From an uncultured Bacteroidales bacterium (lineage in GTDB: Bacteria > Bacteroidota > Bacteroidia > Bacteroidales > Bacteroidaceae), in NCBI GenBank assembly GCA_945836755.1, contig CAMAMB010000010.1:1-56137 (forward strand): a stretch of DNA of 56,137 nucleotides, in the 5' to 3' direction. Each line of letters begins with the position of its first letter. Position 1 is the stretch's first letter. The translations under genes were made by a program, and so were the position numbers. Of this stretch, positions 49,231 through 56,137 are shown one piece after another. The notes under the pieces were generated by a model. That model made no database searches and was not told the origin of the DNA. It saw nothing but the letters and a program-made list of their open reading frames with translations.

Positions 49231-50097
49231 ATGAAGCACAACCTCACCCTCCTGCTACTGATGGCAGCCACCATGATACTGACAGCCTGCCGCTCCACCG
49301 ACAAGGCCGCCAGGCACAACGCCACCACCACCTCCACCACCGGTTCCTCGACCACCCACACCGCCGCCCTCGCCGTCAGCGAGGCCAAAGCCATAGAGCG
49401 CCAACGCCTCACTCAGAACGCCCTCACCGCCAAAGTGCGCGCCACCGTCAGCCTCAAAGGCAAGGAACTCTCGGCCGGAGGCTCCCTCAAAATGAAACGC
49501 GACGCCGTCATACAGCTCAGCCTCAACGCACCCCTGCTGGGCATGGAGGTCTTTCGACTTGAATTTACTCCCAACGACGTGCTCGTGGTAGACCGGATAC
49601 ACAAGGAGTATGTGCGCGCCGCCTACAACGAGGTGGGATTTCTCAGGCAGGCAGCCCTCGACTTCTACTCACTGCAGGCCCTCTTCTGGAACGAACTCTT
49701 CATACCCGGCGAACGCACCCCGGCCGGACAGGAACAGCGCTTCAGCCTCAGCAGCCACAACGGAACGGCCACCTTGACGCTGGCCGACACCCCGCGACTG
49801 AAGTACGCCTTCCGCACCACCGACCGCCACTACATAGACCGCGTCACCGTCAGCGCCCACAACGCCGCCGACAGAGGCCGCTTCTGCTGGACCTACGCCA
49901 ACTTTACCGCCGTAGCCGGCCGCTCCTTCCCCACCACCATGAAAATGAGCCTCACCGACACCGGACACGACATGGGCCTCGACCTCAGCCTCTCACGACT
50001 TGGCACCAACGCAGACTGGGAAACGCAGACTAAGCTCTCCTCCAAGTACACACGGCGACCCGTCGACGAAGTGCTCGCACGCATCGGTAACCTCTGA
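49231..50097 (+). CDS. DUF4292 family lipoprotein
   Basis: The 288-aa product has a lipoprotein signal (lipobox LTAC, Cys at 20), a low-complexity Thr/Ser linker (about 30-50) and a beta-rich domain resembling LolB/LolA-like folds. Features are KVRATVSLKGKELSAGGSLKMKRDAVIQLSL, GMEVFRLEFTPNDVLVVDRIHKEYV and FPTTMKMSLT. The family is typical of Bacteroidetes and its role is unproven. A part in lipoprotein sorting is suggested only by fold resemblance. It lies between the TPR lipoprotein and the EnvC-like gene. Confidence 0.88.
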   Translation: MKHNLTLLLLMAATMILTACRSTDKAARHNATTTSTTGSSTTHTAALAVSEAKAIERQRLTQNALTAKVRATVSLKGKELSAGGSLKMKRDAVIQLSLNAPLLGMEVFRLEFTPNDVLVVDRIHKEYVRAAYNEVGFLRQAALDFYSLQALFWNELFIPGERTPAGQEQRFSLSSHNGTATLTLADTPRLKYAFRTTDRHYIDRVTVSAHNAADRGRFCWTYANFTAVAGRSFPTTMKMSLTDTGHDMGLDLSLSRLGTNADWETQTKLSSKYTRRPVDEVLARIGNL

Positions 50098-50131
50098 CCC
50101 CACACCCACGCCGACGCCGACCGGCCCCGCC

Positions 50132-50244
50132 CACACCGCGTCACTCACTCTCTTCACACCTCACTCCTCTCCTTTCACACCGCATCACTCTCCCTCCACA
50201 CCGCATCACTCTCCCTCCACACCGCGCTCCTTTCTCTTCACACC
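50132..50244 (+). repeat. 21-bp tandem array, five units
   Basis: CACACC recurs at 50155, 50176, 50197, 50218 and 50239, every 21 bp, with a first, less regular copy at 50132 (23 bp). The two middle units (CACACCGCATCACTCTCCCT plus C) are identical. The array fills most of the 179-bp spacer before the EnvC-like gene. Confidence 0.88.
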
Positions 50245-50276
50245 ACCAAGCCGCACGCTACCACCACCCACCCTGC

Positions 50277-51674
50277 ATGAAACGCCTACTCCACATACTC
50301 TGCATACTCTGGCTCACACTCGCCCCGGCCGGCGCACAGACCAACAAGCAGATACGCTCCCTGCAAAAGCAGCAGAGCGCCCTCAAATCGCAAATCGCCG
50401 ACCAGGAGAAGATGCTCCGGTCTACCAAGAAAGACGTCAACTCGCAGCTTGCCAACCTCAGAGTTATCTCGTCGCAGATTGACAACCAGCAGAAATACGT
50501 CAAAGGCATACACGCAGAGCTCACAGAGCTGGCCTCAGACATCAGCGGCCTCGAAAAGCAGCTCAGCCTGCTCGAACATGACCTCGAAGACTGCAAGCGA
50601 AAGTACCGCACCGCCATCAACTACATGTTCAAGAACCGCTTAAAGTTCTCACAGTGGCGCTTCATACTATCAGCCCGCAACTTCAGGCAGATGTACCGCC
50701 GCCTGCGCTACGTCTCAGACTTCTCAAAATACCAGCGACAGCAAGGCCTCATCATTAGAAAAAAAGAAGAAGAGGTGGACGCCAAACGCAAAGAGCTGCT
50801 CGGCGTCAAGCAAGAGAAGGACAGACTCTACGCCGAAGGGCAGGCCGAAACCCAAAAACTCGAAGGACAGAAGAAGGAACGGCAAGACATGGTCGACGAG
50901 CTCAACAAAAAACAGAAGGAGCTACAAAAGACCCTCGCCAAGCAACGCAAAAAATACGACCAGCTCAACGCACGCATCGACCAGCTCATACAGCAGGAAA
51001 TCATAGCCGCCGAGAAACGACGCAAACAGCAAGAGGCCGCCCGCAAGGCACGCGAGAAAAAACAACGGGAGGCCGCAGAAGCCGAGCGACGACGCAAACA
51101 ACAGGCAGCACGCTCCAAAAACAACGGAAAAACCACAGCCTCAAAATCAAAAACCAAGACAGCAACCTCTAAAACAAACCGCACACGCTCGCGCACCAGC
51201 AGCCGAGACGAAGAATACCACGCACCCAACCCGCGCATAGCCGAAAACACCGACTACGCCCTCACCGCAAGCTTCGCAGCCGCACGAGGACGACTGCCCA
51301 TGCCCATCACCGGACCCTACACCATCACTACACACTTCGGCACCTACAACGTCTCAGGACTCAAAGGCGTGCAGCTCGACAGCAAAGGCATCAACATCAC
51401 CGGACACCCCGGCGCACAGGCCCGCTGCGTATACAAAGGAGAAGTCACAGCCATCTTCCCCTACGCCGGAATGTACAACGTCATCGTCAGACACGGCAGC
51501 TACATGTCTGTATACTGCAACCTCGCATCCATCACCGTCACACGAGGACAGCAACTCAGCCAAAGACAGACCATAGGCAACGTGGCCACAGACGCAAGCG
51601 GCAACTGCACCCTCCACTTCCAGCTACGCAAAGAGACAGCACGGCTCAACCCCGAAGGATGGCTCGCAAGGTAA
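50277..51674 (+). CDS. EnvC-like murein hydrolase activator (degenerate M23/LytM)
   Basis: The 465-aa product has a Sec signal peptide (APAGAQ, mature start at or near Gln). A long coiled coil follows (about 22-270: LQKQQSALKSQIADQEK and similar), then a basic low-complexity linker (about 265-315) and a LytM fold (about 345-465). The metal site looks incomplete: the HxH motif reads TLHFQL, so its first His is replaced by Thr, and the His expected near the SKGINI segment is missing. As in E. coli EnvC, the domain probably activates an amidase during cell separation instead of cutting murein itself. Confidence 0.9.
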   Translation: MKRLLHILCILWLTLAPAGAQTNKQIRSLQKQQSALKSQIADQEKMLRSTKKDVNSQLANLRVISSQIDNQQKYVKGIHAELTELASDISGLEKQLSLLEHDLEDCKRKYRTAINYMFKNRLKFSQWRFILSARNFRQMYRRLRYVSDFSKYQRQQGLIIRKKEEEVDAKRKELLGVKQEKDRLYAEGQAETQKLEGQKKERQDMVDELNKKQKELQKTLAKQRKKYDQLNARIDQLIQQEIIAAEKRRKQQEAARKAREKKQREAAEAERRRKQQAARSKNNGKTTASKSKTKTATSKTNRTRSRTSSRDEEYHAPNPRIAENTDYALTASFAAARGRLPMPITGPYTITTHFGTYNVSGLKGVQLDSKGINITGHPGAQARCVYKGEVTAIFPYAGMYNVIVRHGSYMSVYCNLASITVTRGQQLSQRQTIGNVATDASGNCTLHFQLRKETARLNPEGWLAR

Positions 51675-51687
51675 ACTCACACACCAC

Positions 51688-51793
51688 ACACCCAACCCTC
51701 CACGCCATTTCCTCCTCCTTAGATACCACACACCCAACCCTCCACGCCATTTCCTCCTCCTTAGATACCATACACCCAACCCTCCACGCCCCT
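51688..51793 (+). repeat. 42-bp (2 x 21) tandem repeat before miaB
   Basis: ACACCCAACCCTCCACGCC occurs at 51688, 51730 and 51772, exactly 42 bp apart. The first two units are identical along their length and contain TTCCTCCTCCTTAGATACC. The third is truncated. The 42-bp spacing is twice the 21-bp period seen elsewhere, and the identity suggests recent duplication. Confidence 0.9.
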
Positions 51794-51855
51794 GCAAGCC
51801 CCCTCCACACCGGCATAACTCTATCACACGAAACAGAATCGTGACCATACCCATC

Positions 51856-53181
51856 ATGAAAAAGTTATACATAGAAACCTACGGCTGCCAGATGAACGTA
51901 GCCGACAGCGAAGTAGTGGCCTCCGTCATGAGACAGGCTGACTACGAACCCGTCACCGACGCCGCAGAGGCCGACGCCATCTTCCTGAACACCTGCTCCG
52001 TCCGCGACAACGCCGAACAGAAAATCTATCACCGCCTACAGCACCTCAACGCCCTGCGACGCAAGGGACAACACTTCATCATAGGTGTGCTCGGCTGCAT
52101 GGCCGAACGCGTGAAAGAGGAACTGCTCAACGAGCACGGCGTAGACCTCGTGGCCGGCCCCGACACCTATCTTAACCTTCCCAACCTCATAGCCCAGGCA
52201 GAACTCGGACACAAGGCCATCGACACCCAACTAAGCACCACCGAAACCTACCGCAACATCGTACCCGAAAGATACTGCGGCAGCCGCATCTCCGGCTTCG
52301 TCAGCATCATGAGAGGCTGCAACAACTTCTGCCACTACTGCATCGTGCCATACACACGAGGCAGAGAACGCTCACGAGACATCGAAAGCATCCTCACCGA
52401 AGTACACGACCTCGCACAACGCGGCTACAAAGAAGTCACCCTCTTGGGACAAAACGTCAACTCCTACAACTGGACAGACAACAGCAACCCACAACGACAC
52501 ATCGGCTTCCCCGAACTGCTCAGACGCGTGGCCCGCGCCGAACCAAGCATGCGCATACGCTTCTCCACCTCCCACCCAAAAGACATGAGCGACGAGACAC
52601 TGCACGTCATAGCCCAAGAGCCAAACGTATGCCGACACATACACCTGCCCGTACAGAGCGGTTCCAACCGCATACTCCGGCTCATGAACAGAAAGTACAC
52701 CCGCGAATGGTACCTCGACCGAGTGGCTGCCATACGCCGCATCATACCCGACTGCGGACTGTCCACCGACATCTTCGCAGGTTACTGCTCCGAGACAGAA
52801 GAAGACCACCGGCTCTCCCTCCAACTCATGAAAGACTGCGCCTACGACTCAGCCTTCATGTTTAAGTACAGCGAGCGCCCCGGTACATACGCCTCACGCC
52901 ACCTGCCCGACGACGTCGACGAAGCTACTAAAGTCAGACGCCTCGAAGAACTCATCAACCTCCAGAACCAACTCAGCGCCGACAGCAACCGACAATGCAT
53001 CGGACGCACCTACGAAGTGCTCATCGAGGGAATAAGCAAACGGTCCACCGACCGCCTCTTCGGACGAACGGAACAGAACAAAGTCGTCGTCTTCGACCGA
53101 CGCGGACACCGCCCCGGCCAGTACGTCACCCTGCGCATCACAGACGCCTCCAGCGCCACCCTACAGGGCGAAGAAATATAA
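51856..53181 (+). CDS. miaB: tRNA-2-methylthio-N6-dimethylallyladenosine synthase
   Basis: This methylthiotransferase adds a methylthio group to i6A37 of tRNAs reading UNN codons, including tRNA-Phe, whose gene follows. The 441-aa product has three N-terminal cluster cysteines, C11 (YGCQMN), C47 (NTCSVRDNA) and C81 (LGCMAER), the radical SAM cluster CNNFCHYC (C155, C159, C162), LLGQNVNSY, HLPVQSGSNRIL, and a C-terminal TRAM domain (about 375-435). I prefer ATG 51856 (MKKLYIETYGCQMN); an in-frame GTG at 51841 would add five residues. Confidence 0.96.
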   Translation: MKKLYIETYGCQMNVADSEVVASVMRQADYEPVTDAAEADAIFLNTCSVRDNAEQKIYHRLQHLNALRRKGQHFIIGVLGCMAERVKEELLNEHGVDLVAGPDTYLNLPNLIAQAELGHKAIDTQLSTTETYRNIVPERYCGSRISGFVSIMRGCNNFCHYCIVPYTRGRERSRDIESILTEVHDLAQRGYKEVTLLGQNVNSYNWTDNSNPQRHIGFPELLRRVARAEPSMRIRFSTSHPKDMSDETLHVIAQEPNVCRHIHLPVQSGSNRILRLMNRKYTREWYLDRVAAIRRIIPDCGLSTDIFAGYCSETEEDHRLSLQLMKDCAYDSAFMFKYSERPGTYASRHLPDDVDEATKVRRLEELINLQNQLSADSNRQCIGRTYEVLIEGISKRSTDRLFGRTEQNKVVVFDRRGHRPGQYVTLRITDASSATLQGEEI

Positions 53182-53195
53182 CTTCCACGCCCAAA

Positions 53196-53210
53196 CTGCA
53201 AAAATTGCAG
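53196..53210 (+). terminator. Small hairpin after miaB
   Basis: CTGCAA (53196-53201) pairs with TTGCAG (53205-53210) around AAA, 15 bp past the miaB stop. The stem is short, so this is a weak terminator candidate. Confidence 0.35.
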
Positions 53211-53219
53211 CACACACTA

Positions 53220-53249
53220 TTGGCAATATAGAAATTATTACTACTTTTG
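53220..53249 (+). promoter_or_regulatory. Promoter of tRNA-Phe
   Basis: TTG at 53220-53222 and TACTTTTG at 53242-53249 are 19 bp apart, a good two-part Bacteroidetes promoter ending 17 bp before the tRNA. Confidence 0.7.
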
Positions 53250-53265
53250 CACGCGCAACTCCGAT

Positions 53266-53338
53266 GGTGCCATAGCTCAGTTGGTAGAGCAAAGGACTGA
53301 AAATCCTTGTGTCCCCGGTTCGATTCCTGGTGGCACCA
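53266..53338 (+). tRNA. tRNA-Phe (GAA)
   Basis: This 73-nt cloverleaf has an acceptor stem GGTGCCA pairing with TGGCACC, discriminator A, D-arm TAGCTCAGTTGGTAGAGCA, anticodon loop CTGAAAA with GAA, and T-arm GGTTCGATTCC. The CCA end is not encoded. Base composition changes sharply on its downstream side. MiaB, encoded just before it, would modify the A next to its anticodon. Confidence 0.97.
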
Positions 53339-53345
53339 CGAAATA

Positions 53346-53376
53346 GGAGTTACGATAGCGTAGCTCCTTTTTTTTG
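53346..53376 (+). terminator. Rho-independent terminator of tRNA-Phe
   Basis: GGAGTTACG (53346-53354) pairs with CGTAGCTCC (53359-53367) with one G-T pair and a 4-nt loop, followed by a run of T. Confidence 0.85.
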
Positions 53377-53474
53377 TGCCCTTTTTTTTGGTGTTTTGTC
53401 GGTGACGACTGGATAAAATGTGAAAAATGATGGTCAAAACCAACCTAAAGTCGTGCACATTAGTAAAAAATGCG

Positions 53475-53482
53475 TAACTTCG
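53475..53482 (+). promoter_or_regulatory. Possible -7 element of the DUF2851 gene
   Basis: TAACTTCG is one base off TAnnTTTG, 57 bp before the chosen start. No TTG at the -33 position is seen. Confidence 0.35.
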
Positions 53483-53538
53483 CACATTGTGAGCTGCTGC
53501 TTTTGCACCGGTTTGGCACAATGAACTGCGTTTTCGGC

Positions 53539-54828
53539 ATGGAAAAATTGATGCAATATGTGTGGAATCACCGACTGTGGCGGTCGGAGGATATGGTCAC
53601 CAACACCGGTAAGAAGGTGCGGGTGATTGACCCCGGTTTGCTCAACACCGATGCCGGACCCGATTTCTTCAATGCCAAGGTGGAAATTGATGGCCGCATG
53701 TGGGTGGGTAATGTGGAGATTCATTATCGAGCCTCCGACTGGAAGCGGCATCACCACGATGTGGATAAAGCCTACGATAGCGTGATATTGCATGTGGTGG
53801 GCAAAGATGATGCGCCGGTGCGGCGCACCGGCGGCGAACTGATTCCGCAGTTGGTGCTCGAAGTGTCGCCACAGTTTTACACCGATTATGCCACGCTGGT
53901 GAATGGCACCATCGAGGTGTCGTGTGCCGAAAAAATCAAGCAAGTGCCACAGCTCACCATGGTAGAGTGGGTGAGTGCGCTGGCTTTTGAACGCCTTCAC
54001 GGCAAGGTGCAGCGCATCCACGAGATGCTGGAGCGCTTCAACGGCAGTTGGGAAGACGTGTGCTACGTGACGCTGGCGCGTAATTTAGGGTTTGGCATCA
54101 ATAATGAGGCATTTGAACGGCTTGCGCGCAAAACGCCCCTGCGCTTGCTGGGCAAGCATAGCGATTCCATTTTTCAGATTGAAGCGCTGCTTTTTGGCCA
54201 AGCGGGTATGCTGGAAGGAAATGTGCAGCACGCCGACCCTTACGCACAGCAGTTGGCAACCGAATATGCGTTTTTGCGCAACAAATTCCAACTCTCGCCC
54301 ATGGAAACGCAAGCGTGGAAACTGTTTCGCATCCGTCCGCAAAATTTCCCCTATCGGCGCATTGCCATGCTGGCGCGATTTGTGGAGGGCGGATTTAGGA
54401 TGATGCGGCGCATCGTTGATGCAGAAGATGAGAAGCAAATGAGAGCACTCTTTGACGTGCAGTTATCAGGCTACTGGGCTACGCACTACACTTTCGGCAA
54501 GCCCCACGAGCGCACGGCGGCAGCATTGAGCCAAAGGTCGATTGATATCGTGCTTATCAACACCGTGGCGCCTTTGCTCTATGCCTACGGCGAGCTCACC
54601 GATAGCTACGCGCTCACCGACAAAGCCATCCGACTGCTCGAAGACCTGAAGCCGGAAAGCAATTCCATCGTGGCGCAGTTCACCTCCTACGGCATTCCGT
54701 GCCCCGATGCACTCACCTCGCAAGCGCTGGTGCAACTCAAGCGCGAATATTGCGAAGCGCGCAAGTGTATGTATTGCAAAATAGGGCACTATTTGCTCTC
54801 AAAATCAGCACACGGCGAATCCATCTAA
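53539..54828 (+). CDS. DUF2851 family protein
   Basis: The 429-aa protein begins MEKLMQYVWNHRLWRSEDM, then VIDPGLLNTDAGPDFFNAKVEIDGRMWVGNVEIHYRASDW, the conserved block of DUF2851. The GPDFFNA..VGNVEIH pattern resembles a nuclease-like fold, but catalysis has not been shown to my knowledge. Four Cys near the C-terminus (CEARKCMYCKIG and an upstream one in IPCPDA) may bind metal. The start at 53539 fits the family; ATGs at 53470 and 53521 are in frame. Codon use is less GC-rich than in the preceding 53 kb. The PCMD gene follows after 52 bp. Confidence 0.9.
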   Translation: MEKLMQYVWNHRLWRSEDMVTNTGKKVRVIDPGLLNTDAGPDFFNAKVEIDGRMWVGNVEIHYRASDWKRHHHDVDKAYDSVILHVVGKDDAPVRRTGGELIPQLVLEVSPQFYTDYATLVNGTIEVSCAEKIKQVPQLTMVEWVSALAFERLHGKVQRIHEMLERFNGSWEDVCYVTLARNLGFGINNEAFERLARKTPLRLLGKHSDSIFQIEALLFGQAGMLEGNVQHADPYAQQLATEYAFLRNKFQLSPMETQAWKLFRIRPQNFPYRRIAMLARFVEGGFRMMRRIVDAEDEKQMRALFDVQLSGYWATHYTFGKPHERTAAALSQRSIDIVLINTVAPLLYAYGELTDSYALTDKAIRLLEDLKPESNSIVAQFTSYGIPCPDALTSQALVQLKREYCEARKCMYCKIGHYLLSKSAHGESI

Positions 54829-54880
54829 AGCGATTGGACACAACTATTATTAACGAATAACGATAACAATCAACACAAAA

Positions 54881-55840
54881 ATGAAAATGAAAAAAATTGC
54901 ACTTATCATAGCCATAATGGCGATTGCTGCCACCGGCATGAAAGCGGAAAAACTCGAGCCAATCAAATTCGGCGATTTTGAAAATTGGGTAACACGCGTG
55001 ATTAAAGAATCGGGCGTGATAGGGGGTAACACCAAAAAAGTGTATGAAATAGCACCCTCCACCACCATCAATGGTGCCAAGGCGTATAGCAATATGGGCG
55101 GCTCGCAGTGGGCCACCAGCAATGTGTATGCCAAGGTGATGGGCGTGGTGAAAACCAGCAACGCCGTTTTCCCTGACAAACACGGCGCCGGACGCTGCGC
55201 CAAACTCACCACCCTGCTGGAGCACGTGAAGGCTGCCGGCATCGTGAATATGGATGTGCTGGTGTCGGGCACCATCTTCTTGGGGAAAATGCTCGAACCG
55301 GTGAGCAGCACCAAAAATCCGTATAGCAAAATGGAAATGGGCATTCCCTACACCAAAACCCCCAAATTCTTGCAATTCGACTATCGATTGGTGGCACCGG
55401 CAGGTGCGCCCATCTATTCCAGTGGATTCGGTGGCAAAAAAACGCTATCCGGTCGCGACAATGCAGAAGTGTTTGTTATTCTACAGCATCGCTGGGAAGA
55501 CAGCAAAGGCAATATCCACGCCGAACGAGTGGGCACCGGACGCGAACGCTTTGGTAAGACCACAATGGGCTGGGTGAACAAGCACCGCATTCCCATTTGG
55601 TATGGCGACATTCGTAAGCATGCCGGCTACAAACCCTATATGGGACTCATTTCCAAAGAAAAAAGCTACTACGCTCGCAATAAAAAAGGGAAAATGGTGC
55701 CCGTGGTGGAAGAAAAATGGGCAGCCGCAGGCACCAAACCCACCCACGTGATGGTGATGCTCTCCAGCGGCTGCGGCACCGCCTACACCGGCACTGTGGG
55801 CATGACCCTCTGGGTGGACAACGTGGCATTCGTTCACTAA
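54881..55840 (+). CDS. PCMD domain-containing exported protein
   Basis: The 319-aa product has a Sec signal peptide (about 1-22, ending near GMKA). The mature protein matches the putative carbohydrate metabolism (PCMD) domain: GDFENWVTRVIKESGVIGG, YSNMGGSQWATSN, an AGRCAKLTT segment and a final TGTVGMTLWVDNVAFVH strand. These beta-sandwich proteins are exported in Bacteroidales and are thought to bind glycans or surface components; this is not proven. It is probably expressed with DUF2851, since no promoter is seen in the 52-bp gap. A terminator follows. Confidence 0.88.
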   Translation: MKMKKIALIIAIMAIAATGMKAEKLEPIKFGDFENWVTRVIKESGVIGGNTKKVYEIAPSTTINGAKAYSNMGGSQWATSNVYAKVMGVVKTSNAVFPDKHGAGRCAKLTTLLEHVKAAGIVNMDVLVSGTIFLGKMLEPVSSTKNPYSKMEMGIPYTKTPKFLQFDYRLVAPAGAPIYSSGFGGKKTLSGRDNAEVFVILQHRWEDSKGNIHAERVGTGRERFGKTTMGWVNKHRIPIWYGDIRKHAGYKPYMGLISKEKSYYARNKKGKMVPVVEEKWAAAGTKPTHVMVMLSSGCGTAYTGTVGMTLWVDNVAFVH

Positions 55841-55869
55841 TTCAGTATCAACGAGTTATCTTATCAACG

Positions 55870-55899
55870 GGTGGAAACAACGGGATGGTTGTTTCCACC
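55870..55899 (+). terminator. Terminator hairpin of the PCMD gene
   Basis: GGTGGAAACAAC (55870-55881) pairs perfectly with 55888-55899 around a 6-nt loop, 30 bp past the stop. Confidence 0.8.
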
Positions 55900-56035
55900 G
55901 ACTTTATCCTTGCGTCAGCCAAAAATAACGCAAATCGGCGCTACAGCCCCCGGTAGGGCAGGCTCATAGAAAAATCACGAAAAAGTGATAAAGGCAGGGA
56001 TTTCAGCCCAAAATATGCGTTTTATGAAAATTAAC

Positions 56036-56066
56036 TTGACATTCAAGTAATTTTGCCTTATATTTG
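56036..56066 (+). promoter_or_regulatory. Promoter of the transposase-like gene
   Basis: TTG at 56036-56038 and TATATTTG at 56059-56066 are 20 bp apart. The ATG follows 34 bp later. Confidence 0.65.
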
Positions 56067-56099
56067 TAACGGTTGAACCAATTTTAACTCATTTGCCCT

Positions 56100-56137
56100 A
56101 TGATGATTCATATCGCCAATCCGATTTACGACTCGGT
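56100..56137 (+). CDS. PD-(D/E)XK nuclease family transposase-like protein, 5' end only
   Basis: Only the first 12 codons are in the window: MMIHIANPIYDS. HIANPIYDxVFK is the typical start of the Bacteroidales PD-(D/E)XK (Rpn/transposase-like) family, whose members act in DNA recombination and are often duplicated in a genome. ATG at 56103 is equally possible. The call rests on a very short stretch. Confidence 0.6.
   Translation, partial: MMIHIANPIYDS

Noticed and set aside
53266-56137. Integrative element using tRNA-Phe as attachment site
   Set aside because: No integrase gene and no repeated tRNA 3' end are visible in the 2.8 kb that follow, so an element cannot be claimed; only the composition break is reported.

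Overview
The window is a GC-rich chromosomal segment from a member of the order Bacteroidales. Three things support this. Promoters follow the Bacteroidetes pattern (TAnnTTTG at -7, sometimes with TTG or TTTG about 19-20 bp upstream). Several families are typical of the order (DUF5723, DUF4292, DUF4491, DUF2851, PCMD, the GATase-M19 fusion, the TGS-nucleoside kinase). Gene clusters are conserved in Bacteroidales (dxs-trkA-trkH, prfB-CYTH, dut-TPR-DUF4292-EnvC, glyS-FKBP). I cannot name the genus.

Layout. 1-10.3 kb: cysS(-); a lipoprotein plus DUF5723 outer-membrane pair(+); glyS-FKBP(-); a radical SAM maturase(-) divergent from a sirtuin(+). 10.3-19 kb: a 21-bp repeat array, kbl(-), pepT(+), then dxs-trkA-trkH(+). 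19-26.6 kb: a repeat-rich 760-bp spacer, a large YfhO-family membrane protein(-), rpsO(+), an AEC transporter, rmuC and a DUF2807 protein. 26.8-31.2 kb: hisG-hisD-hisC(+) convergent with an argE-like M20 deacylase(-). 31.3-43.2 kb: acyl-CoA ligase, prfB, a 46-aa membrane microprotein, CYTH protein, Lrp/AsnC regulator, DUF4491, GATase-dipeptidase fusion, glutaminyl-cyclase-like M28 lipoprotein, sufE, an unknown protein and a uvrA. 43.2-53.2 kb: nucleoside kinase and dgt(-), then dut, TPR lipoprotein, DUF4292 lipoprotein, EnvC-like protein and miaB(+). 53.2 kb to end: tRNA-Phe, a DUF2851 protein, a PCMD protein and the first codons of a PD-(D/E)XK transposase-like gene. This tail is visibly less GC-rich and uses different codons.

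Most genes are housekeeping: translation (cysS, glyS, rpsO, prfB, miaB, tRNA-Phe), isoprenoid precursor and K+ uptake, histidine and arginine synthesis, nucleotide hygiene (dut, dgt, nucleoside kinase), Fe-S assembly, DNA repair and envelope biogenesis.

The most unusual feature is in the spacers. Tandem arrays that are mostly unrelated in sequence share the same period, 21 or 22 bp (or 42 or 64-65 bp, close to multiples). This is about two turns of the DNA helix. One array family, built on the palindrome ATGTACAT with a 22-bp period, occurs at four loci in both orientations. A second element of about 150 bp is present twice without gaps; it has terminal inverted repeats and a hairpin that keeps its pairing despite changes on both sides. 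No such arrays were seen in the low-GC tail. That fits either a foreign island at tRNA-Phe or an assembly chimera joined at this conserved tRNA.
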